64,000 bases of DNA, taken from the NCBI RefSeq assembly GCF_026191725.2, contig NZ_CP120863.1, positions 2,956,001 to 3,020,000 of the forward strand, in the 5' to 3' direction. Position numbers and translations under genes: made by a program. The notes beneath the pieces were generated by a model that saw nothing but the letters and a program-made list of their open reading frames with translations, had not been told where the DNA came from and did not search any database. Position 1 is the first letter of the stretch. Each line of letters starts with the position of its first letter. This stretch comes from Roseibium porphyridii (GTDB taxonomy: Bacteria > Pseudomonadota > Alphaproteobacteria > Rhizobiales > Stappiaceae). Shown one piece after another: positions 59,101 to 64,000 of the stretch.

Positions 59101-59849
59101 TTGCCGCCGCCAGACAGCTTTTCGCCAGCTGCGCGGACATGCGAGAAGTTGGAGCCTGTGCCGGAGCCGTATTTGAAGAGGCGTGCTTCACGGACCCACA
59201 GATCCATGATGCCGCCATCATTCACAAGGTCGTCACCAACCGACTGAATGAAGCACGCATGGGGCTGCGGATGCTCATAGGCGGTTTTGGATTTGGTCAG
59301 GCGGCCAGTCTGGAAATCGACATAGAAGTGGCCCTGGCTCGGTCCGTCGATGCCATAAGCCCAATGCAGGCCGGTGTTGAACCACTGAGGAGAGTTCGGT
59401 GCGACCTTCTGGGTGGCCAGCATGTAGCGCAGCTCATCGTAGAAAGCCTGCGCGTCTGATTCCTTGTCGAAATAGCCGCCTTTCCAGCCCCAATAGGTCC
59501 AGGTTCCAGCAAGACGGTCGAAGACCTGGCGTCCGTCAATTTCAGAACCGTAGCGGTCGTCTTCGTCGATTTTTTCAAGGGCGGTTTCGTCGGCCTCATG
59601 ACGCCACAGCCAGGACGGGACAGTGTTCTCCTCAACAGGCTTCAGTTTGGCAGGTACACCAGCCTTGCGGAAATATTTCTGCGCCAGGATGTCCGAGGCA
59701 ACCTGGGAGAACTGGGCCGGTACCTGGATGTTCTCCAGACGGAATACCACCGATCCGTCCGGATTGCGGATCTCACTGTTAGCTGTCCGAAATTCTATGC
59801 CGGCGTAAGGCGATTGGCCTTCCTTGGTGTAGCGCCGCTCGATCCGCAT
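56166..59849 (-). CDS. nrdJ: Vitamin B12-dependent ribonucleotide reductase (class II)
   Basis: 1227 residues, the usual length of the alphaproteobacterial type. It reduces ribonucleotides to deoxyribonucleotides with adenosylcobalamin. Seen: [74 protein letters not shown] (active-site Cys/Asn/Glu region), [33 protein letters not shown]. The C-terminus [28 protein letters not shown] carries redox or zinc cysteines. AAGGGG lies 9 bases before the ATG. An NrdR box lies 152 bp upstream. No cobalamin riboswitch is evident. Confidence 0.97.
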   Translation of the reverse strand: MRIERRYTKEGQSPYAGIEFRTANSEIRNPDGSVVFRLENIQVPAQFSQVASDILAQKYFRKAGVPAKLKPVEENTVPSWLWRHEADETALEKIDEDDRYGSEIDGRQVFDRLAGTWTYWGWKGGYFDKESDAQAFYDELRYMLATQKVAPNSPQWFNTGLHWAYGIDGPSQGHFYVDFQTGRLTKSKTAYEHPQPHACFIQSVGDDLVNDGGIMDLWVREARLFKYGSGTGSNFSHVRAAGEKLSGGGKSSGLMSFLKIGDRAAGAIKSGGTTRRAAKMVVVDVDHPDIEEYVNWKVREEQKVAALVTGSKICQKHLSAIMRACVNCEADNGDCFDPAKNPALKREIRAAKKMMVPENYIQRVIQFARQGFTKVEFPTYNTDWDSEAYLTVAGQNSNNSVRVTDGFLNAVIEEGEWDLTARKSGGVLKTVKAKELWEQIGYAAWASADPGLQYHTTINDWHTCLADGEIRASNPCSEYMFLDDTACNLASLNLMQFRQEDGSFAIDNYEHAVRLWTIVLEVSVLMAQFPSKEIAELSYKFRTLGLGYANIGGLLMTSGIPYDSVEGRAICGALTAVMTGVSYATSAEMAGELGSFPGYKKNAKHMLKVMRNHRRAAYGEAEGYEGLQTNPVPLDHASCPEPILIDRAKKAWDRALELGEQNGYRNAQSTVIAPTGTIGLVMDCDTTGIEPDFALVKFKKLAGGGYFKIINRAVPEALRALGYSESEIGEIEAYAVGHGTIDQAPGINPSSLKTKGFSDESLTKLKDGMKSAFDIKFVFNRWTLGDDQLKTLGVSDEQLEDPEFDLLTFLGFSKADIEAANTHVCGAMTLEGAPFLKEEHYPVFDCANPCGRIGKRFLSVESHIRMMAAAQPFISGAISKTINMPNDATVEDCMEAYMLSWKLALKANALYRDGSKLSQPLNSQLLSDDEDEQEDAIEELAAKPQAAKAEMVAERIVERIVERVVREQEKLPARRKGYTQKAKIGGHTVFLRTGEYDDGRLGEIFLDMNKEGSALRAFINNFAISVSLGLQYGVPLEEYVDAFTFTKFEPAGMVQGNDAIKNATSILDYVFRELAVSYLGRHDLAHVPPEAFSGPVDAGAVKNMDKGDPGVVSHGLVRGQTERFRLVSGSEPAGEITETVKVELAGTVAAQASAVATAFARGGESVAAAVEVTTAPAPQVSTAAQQIAQARMKGYEGESCAECGNFTMVRNGTCLKCDTCGSTSGCS

Positions 59850-60486
59850 TCTCAGTTACCCCTTTAATCCCTTGCCGGTTCCTGAAACCAGCCTTGTCCC
59901 GCATTTCATCCGGTTTTGGCGTTTCGCCTGCCTCTTACACCGGATGTTGTCCTGCCTACACTAGGTCTGTGTCTGTATGTAGCGTATAGAGATTAACGAT
60001 CCACTACATATAGTGTTCATCAACAGCTTTGTCACGATATGCGCCAAGGATCAGGCACACAAAATCCCGTTCCCCGGTTTTGGAAAAAAACCTGAGATGC
60101 AAACGCGGCTACTGGTGGTTTTGGATGACCGGGTTGCCTGGAAAAGCTCCCGACTACGCACATCGCAATGATAGGAAATCTAAGGTAAATGAAATCTTAA
60201 GGTCAAGGCGTGAGTGACAACAGCTAGTGCTCAAAAAACATACAAACGCAAAATCTTGTGTGTCCATGTGGATATTGGGGAGGGGAGTGGGGAGCGCGCA
60301 AACCCAAGGGAAAAAGCGCTTGCTTTCCCGGCGAAGAAGTGCCGGTAGCGCTCTGCCTACGAAGCTGTGGATGAGTGTGCGCGCGATTTTATGAAAATTT
60401 GAAGTAAATGGCGCGCGTCGCCTTCAACCGGGTTTAAGCCGCGTCTGCTTTAGTGTGGGTAGGACAGGGATAGGGACCCGCACAAT
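59850..60486. other. Divergent promoter region of nrdJ
   Basis: 637 bp between nrdJ and the response regulator gene. It holds the NrdR box at 60001 and a weaker ACACTAGGTCTGTGT palindrome at 59958-59972 that may be a second one. A 62-codon frame at 60029 is not convincing. From about 60220 to 60486 nothing else is recognised. Confidence 0.5.
60001..60016 (-). promoter_or_regulatory. NrdR box
   Basis: Read on the minus strand, ACACTATATGTAGTGG closely matches the NrdR consensus acaCwAtATaTwGtgt. NrdR is the ATP/dATP-sensing repressor of ribonucleotide reductase genes. The site lies 152 bp upstream of the nrdJ ATG. Confidence 0.75.
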
Positions 60487-61212
60487 ATGAAGCATCATGC
60501 CGCTTTCGGGCTCGCAATGGAGGATATCGACGCTGTTGTCGTGGAAGACAGCAAGCCGATGCAAACGATTCTCCGATCGATTCTCCTCAGTTTCAAAGTG
60601 TCACGCGTACGCGTGTTTGATTCGGTCGATGAGGCGCTCGAGGCAAGTCTCGCAGAGCCGCCCAATGTGATTCTCACCGACTGGCGGATGGCACCGACAT
60701 CCGGGTATCAGTTTTTGCGGCTCGTCCGTCATCGCCACATGGAACCGCTCTGCTATGTGCCGATTCTCTTTATCACGGCTCACGGAACGCGTCCGCTGGT
60801 GGACAAGGCATTGAGAGCTGGCGCGCATCATGTGCTGGTGAAGCCGGTTTCACCGTCGACACTCTTCAAGCGGCTGCACTGGCTGTTGAATGACGACCGT
60901 CCGATGATTCTCGAGCACTCGGGTTTTTACAATATCTATGGCATCCAGAAGACGATGGATGAGCAGGCAGAGAAAATGCAGTCATTGGCGGGGGCCAGAC
61001 TGCATCACCGGACCGCTGTAAAGAAGCGGGCTGAAGTGGAAGACGCCGTTGAAGAGGCCTTTGAGAAGAAAGAAGAGCCCAAACCGATCTTTGCCGGTGT
61101 CAAGAAACGTGCCGTCAGCAAGGACAAGGATATCAAAAAGAAGTTCTCGGCAGCTGCAAAACACATCCGCACGGCAGGCTTTACCGGTCTCAAGGGGTTC
61201 AAACCCCACTGA
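60487..61212 (+). CDS. CheY-like response regulator with basic C-terminal extension
   Basis: 241 residues. The receiver domain spans 13-135: acidic pocket Glu20-Asp21 (VVEDSKP), phosphoacceptor Asp65 (ILTDWRMAP), Thr96 (FITAHG), Lys118 (VLVKPVSP). The remaining 105 residues are rich in Lys, Glu and Ala and have no DNA-binding motif, so output is probably by protein contact. No histidine kinase gene is adjacent. GATAGGGACC precedes the ATG. Similar proteins occur in Rhizobiales, but the system is not identified. Confidence 0.88.
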   Translation: MKHHAAFGLAMEDIDAVVVEDSKPMQTILRSILLSFKVSRVRVFDSVDEALEASLAEPPNVILTDWRMAPTSGYQFLRLVRHRHMEPLCYVPILFITAHGTRPLVDKALRAGAHHVLVKPVSPSTLFKRLHWLLNDDRPMILEHSGFYNIYGIQKTMDEQAEKMQSLAGARLHHRTAVKKRAEVEDAVEEAFEKKEEPKPIFAGVKKRAVSKDKDIKKKFSAAAKHIRTAGFTGLKGFKPH

Positions 61213-61410
61213 CGATGTGCGCAAGGTCCACAATTGATTGATCCGGCATCTGCGGCATGATGGCCGCAACGGTGCGAATGCCGATATTTTGTATCTGCGA
61301 CCTATGGACAGATGCGGGCGTTGCCGCCATAGTCCGCCGAAATCCGTCAGTTGTGCGAGTATAGCTGTGCGGAATGCGTGCGAATTGACTTTGAGGGACC
61401 CCAGAGGGCC

Positions 61411-61797
61411 ATGAAAACTCTCCTGCTTGAACTTTTCACTTGGTGGAACGGCCAGACAATGGGCACCCGTTTCTTCACCTGGCGCAAGGGCGAGTTTGTC
61501 GGCGAAGACGAATTCGGCAACAAGTATTACAAGGAACGCGCGGGCAAGAAGCGCTGGGTGATCTATAACGGTCTGGCAGAAGCTTCAACGATACCGCCGG
61601 GCTGGCACGGCTGGATGCACCATCGGGTCGATACCCCGCCGTCCGATGAAACCTATCACCCGAAGCATTGGCAGCAGACGCATCGCGCCAACGGAACGGG
61701 AACACCAGAAGCCTATCGACCGCACGGTTCGATCCTGACGCCTGAAAAGCGGCCTGAGGTGACCGGTGACTATGAAGCTTGGACACCTGGCAACTAA
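61411..61797 (+). CDS. NADH:ubiquinone oxidoreductase 17.2 kDa (NDUFA12) subunit
   Basis: 128 residues. The family core is TWWNGQTMGTRFFTWRKGEFVGEDEFGNKYYKERAGKKRWVIYNGLAEASTIPPGWHGWMHHRVDTPP. It is an accessory subunit of respiratory complex I shared by alphaproteobacteria and mitochondria. Cytosolic side of the membrane. The ATG at 61411 follows AGAGGG closely. A strong terminator starts 19 bp after the stop, so it is monocistronic. In relatives it sits near aat and accC, as here. Confidence 0.95.
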   Translation: MKTLLLELFTWWNGQTMGTRFFTWRKGEFVGEDEFGNKYYKERAGKKRWVIYNGLAEASTIPPGWHGWMHHRVDTPPSDETYHPKHWQQTHRANGTGTPEAYRPHGSILTPEKRPEVTGDYEAWTPGN

Positions 61798-61815
61798 GGC
61801 CTTCTGAACCAATTG

Positions 61816-61850
61816 AAAGGCCCCGCTGAAGAGCGGGGCCTTTTTCGTTT
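61816..61850 (+). terminator. Rho-independent terminator after NDUFA12 gene
   Basis: AAAGGCCCCGCT at 61816-61827 and AGCGGGGCCTTT at 61832-61843 form a perfect 12-bp stem with a GAAG loop, followed by TTCGTTTT. Confidence 0.95.
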
Positions 61851-61877
61851 TGTTGGCCTGAAGGGCAAGCCAGCCGT

Positions 61878-62942
61878 TTAGCCGGGTTTCTGACTTGCCT
61901 TTGCAGATGCCTGCTGCGCACCAAACAATGTGCTTGCGGAAGAGATCAACCTGTTCAGGACCAGAATGACCAGAGACGTGCTGTAGCCCAGTACGAACGG
62001 CATGATCAGCAGCATGGATTGGTTGGTGAAGGCGAGCTCCGATTTCGTGGGGACTGTTGTCTTGTTCAATGCCGCCGAACTCAGGCTTTTCACGAAACTC
62101 AGGAATTCATGAAACCCGAATGGCAGGGTGAAAAACAGGGCAAATAGTGCTCCCAGAACGATCCTTTGAACGATCAGACGCGAATCTGAAATATCGAACG
62201 TGATGTCGCTTGTGACCGAAATGGCATTGAAACCGATAAAGGCAGCAGAACCGATTGCTCCCAGGGACATCAGCCAGACAAGGAAGAAGAGGACCATCGC
62301 TGCACCGTTCATTCCAGCGCCGAACAAGGGAACCTCAGACAAGACCACGGACATGATCATCGAGCCGATCGAAGCAACAACCAGCCAGACAGCGAGCTTG
62401 GGCAGAAAATTCGGCATCTGAGATGCCAGGAACCTTTTGCGATTGGCGTCTGACAGTTGACTGAAGAGAGCCTGGGTTTTCTGCTCAATCGCCTGCCACT
62501 CAGCGTCCGTCGGAGCGCGGCCTTGGTCGCCTTGCTTGCCGGCTTGCAGGTGATTGAGAATGCCGAGAGAAAAGTCCTCCGGCAGTGATGTCGCTTCGCG
62601 AATCAAAAACGAATGCAAGCCGCGCAGGGTTTCCAGATCCTTGTTGAACTTCGGATCCAGGATTGTGTTGCTCGGGTCCGTGGCCCCGCTGTTCCAGACG
62701 GAGGCGGCAAAATCCGCCATGGTCTGCTTGGCTTTTTGAAGCTCCGTACTCAAGTGGGCGGCCGTCCCGGACTTGGGCGCTGATGACGATGATAGTTTGT
62801 CCGGCTTCAAGGAAGGTGGCGTCGTAGGCGCTGGAGGAGGCGACCCATGTGAAAAAGCCTCGTCGCCCAACTCCTTGCGTTTGTGGACTGCCTGCTCACG
62901 CACCAGTCGAGCGTCTGTCTTGTCTTTGACATCCCCAGCCAT
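61878..62942 (-). CDS. Membrane protein of unknown function
   Basis: 354 residues. The first 165 are polar and probably cytosolic, with a Pro/Ser-rich stretch (PPPAPTTPPSLKPDKLSSSSAPKSG) and a helical middle (LETLRGLHSFLIREATSLPEDFSLGILNHL). Four membrane helices follow near 183-203, 215-240, 258-275 and 310-330. The last residues are AQQASAKASQKPG. No family recognised. It lies where the DUF2155 gene normally sits beside aat in Rhizobiales, so it may be a lineage-specific insertion. Confidence 0.7.
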   Translation of the reverse strand: MAGDVKDKTDARLVREQAVHKRKELGDEAFSHGSPPPAPTTPPSLKPDKLSSSSAPKSGTAAHLSTELQKAKQTMADFAASVWNSGATDPSNTILDPKFNKDLETLRGLHSFLIREATSLPEDFSLGILNHLQAGKQGDQGRAPTDAEWQAIEQKTQALFSQLSDANRKRFLASQMPNFLPKLAVWLVVASIGSMIMSVVLSEVPLFGAGMNGAAMVLFFLVWLMSLGAIGSAAFIGFNAISVTSDITFDISDSRLIVQRIVLGALFALFFTLPFGFHEFLSFVKSLSSAALNKTTVPTKSELAFTNQSMLLIMPFVLGYSTSLVILVLNRLISSASTLFGAQQASAKASQKPG

Positions 62943-63098
62943 GCAGCATCCTGACTTTTCTTTGTTACGTAACGGAATGCTAGCAAAGATAGGTGGTTAC
63001 GGCAATTGCAACCTATATGCGCGTCAAGGTTGCCGCGCATCTGTCTAAAGGCAAACAGGGCACCATTCACGCTTGGCGTTGGCCGTTAGAGTGTATTT

Positions 63099-63767
63099 TT
63101 AGGCGTCCAGCACACTCAAGACGTCTTGTCCGGAAGCTTGAGGAGACAAGGCGTAATAGTCGGTCTCAAGCTTGAGAGCGTCGGCAAGGCGTTGATTGTA
63201 GTCGGCCTGCGAAACTTCCTGCGTACCAAATTTGTTCAGATGATCGGTCACAAATTGTGTGTCGAGCAGGGAGTAGCCGCCAACAATCAGACGGGCGACC
63301 AAATGCGCAAGACAGACCTTCGAAGCATCAGACTTGAAGGTAAACATGCTTTCGCCGAAAAAAGCGCCGTTCAGGCTCACACCATAGAGCCCGCCAACAA
63401 GTTGACCGTCCTGCCAGGCCTCGACCGTGTGGCAATACCCCATGTCGAAAAGCTCGCCGTAAAGCCTTCGAATTTCGCGATTGATCCAGGTCTTGTCGCG
63501 GTTTGGCTGAGGTGTTGCACAGCCGTCGATAATGCCCTGGAAATCCGTACTGACACGAATTTCGAAAACGTCGTTTCGAATGGTTCTGCGCAAGCGTTTG
63601 GGAAGATGGAAATTGTCCAGCGGCAAGACACCGCGCCGTTCCGGCTCAAGCCAGAACAGGCCGGGATCGTCGGCTGATTCAGCCATGGGAAACAGACCGC
63701 AGGCATAGGCCTTCAGCAGTACCTGTGGCGTAATTTCCATAACGATGTCGTCTTTGTAACCTGCCAT
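63099..63767 (-). CDS. aat: Leucyl/phenylalanyl-tRNA-protein transferase
   Basis: 222 residues. Aat attaches Leu or Phe from aminoacyl-tRNA to proteins with N-terminal Arg or Lys, creating N-degrons for ClpS/ClpA, whose genes are in this window. Conserved: [95 protein letters not shown], and [17 protein letters not shown]. It lies 50 bp downstream of accC on the same strand, the standard Rhizobiales order. Confidence 0.95.
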   Translation of the reverse strand: MAGYKDDIVMEITPQVLLKAYACGLFPMAESADDPGLFWLEPERRGVLPLDNFHLPKRLRRTIRNDVFEIRVSTDFQGIIDGCATPQPNRDKTWINREIRRLYGELFDMGYCHTVEAWQDGQLVGGLYGVSLNGAFFGESMFTFKSDASKVCLAHLVARLIVGGYSLLDTQFVTDHLNKFGTQEVSQADYNQRLADALKLETDYYALSPQASGQDVLSVLDA

Positions 63768-63816
63768 AAGGCCTCACTGTCCCTGTGGCGGCGATGTTGG
63801 CTCGCCGCCTGGTCGG

Positions 63817-64000
63817 TCAGCTGGACTTATTCTCCAGGTGCTTCTCGAGCCAGTGAATGTCGTACTGACCGTTGGCTATGTCCTGATTGTCCACCAAATC
63901 GCGGAAAAGCGGAATAGTCGACTTGATTTCGTCAACGACAAATTCATCCAGGCACCGACGCAGACGCATCATGCATTCGACACGATTGCGACCGTGCACG
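63817..64000 (-). CDS. accC: Biotin carboxylase, C-terminal end (partial)
   Basis: Only the last 60 or so residues are in the window: HGRNRVECMMRLRRCLDEFVVDEIKSTIPLFRDLVDNQDIANGQYDIHWLEKHL. The R-x-E-C-x-x-R-x-x-R-x-L-x-E stretch and GxYDIHWLEKHL match the C-terminus of AccC, the biotin carboxylase of acetyl-CoA carboxylase. The gene runs off the right edge. Followed by aat, which supports the call. Confidence 0.92.
   Translation of the reverse strand, partial: VHGRNRVECMMRLRRCLDEFVVDEIKSTIPLFRDLVDNQDIANGQYDIHWLEKHLENKSS

Noticed and set aside
60029..60217. 62-codon plus-strand frame near the NrdR box
   Set aside because: It begins within the nrdJ promoter region, lacks a ribosome-binding site and has no recognisable features.

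Overview
The window looks like chromosome of a marine-type alphaproteobacterium in the Hyphomicrobiales (Rhizobiales), probably near Roseibium/Labrenzia/Stappia. That placement is an inference from gene content: an alphaproteobacterial NDUFA12-type complex I subunit, DUF1489, a phasin, clpS-clpA, a long B12-dependent ribonucleotide reductase (NrdJ), and aat next to accC. Alphaproteobacterial regulatory sites also fit: a CtrA-type TTAA-N7-TTAA, an NrdR box, a GTTC-N7-GTTC LexA box and OhrR boxes. No rRNA, tRNA, CRISPR array or insertion sequence was recognised.

Layout. 1-3.2 kb: truncated DUF1330-like gene divergent from a TetR regulator, then a divergent ohrR/ohr peroxide pair and a periplasmic binding protein. 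3.4-7.6 kb: VOC protein, GH25 muramidase and a leucine-degradation-type cluster (MerR, hotdog thioesterase, acetyltransferase, isovaleryl-CoA dehydrogenase, cupin). 7.8-21.8 kb: mostly single genes, including two class III nucleotide cyclases, a ClpP paralogue, a globin-like protein without an evident haem ligand, YdcF, a TetR/DUF2306 pair with twin palindromes, and a VWA protein next to a membrane J-protein. 21.8-27.6 kb: D,D-carboxypeptidase with SPOR domain, phasin, clpS-clpA. 27.7-37.7 kb: orphan formyltransferase, AzlC/AzlD exporter, GST, HIT protein, a three-domain acyltransferase/acyl-ACP ligase under a TetR regulator, and SelO. 38-51 kb: DUF4399 plus ECF sigma/anti-sigma, LpxH-like phosphatase plus glycosyltransferase, B12-type radical SAM, a cNMP-CPBP fusion, hisI/folE, a tandem COG0523 metallochaperone operon, SDR and AraC regulator.

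51.5-56.1 kb is an accessory island, all on the minus strand. It holds a reverse transcriptase (RT), an HD-domain phosphohydrolase and a YwgA-like protein whose start overlaps the HD stop. Just upstream of the RT is a 141-nt segment bounded by a perfect 10-bp inverted repeat, with internal stems, ending about 20 nt before the RT start codon. That is the layout of a retron msr-msd or of the ncRNA of a defence-associated RT, yet the RT has FADD in place of YADD and lacks the usual retron-RT signatures. A perfect LexA-type box lies between the RT and the HD gene. This is the best candidate for an undescribed system, most likely anti-phage.

56.1-64 kb returns to core genes: nrdJ with an NrdR box, a CheY-like response regulator, the NDUFA12 subunit, a membrane protein of unknown function, aat and the 3' end of accC.
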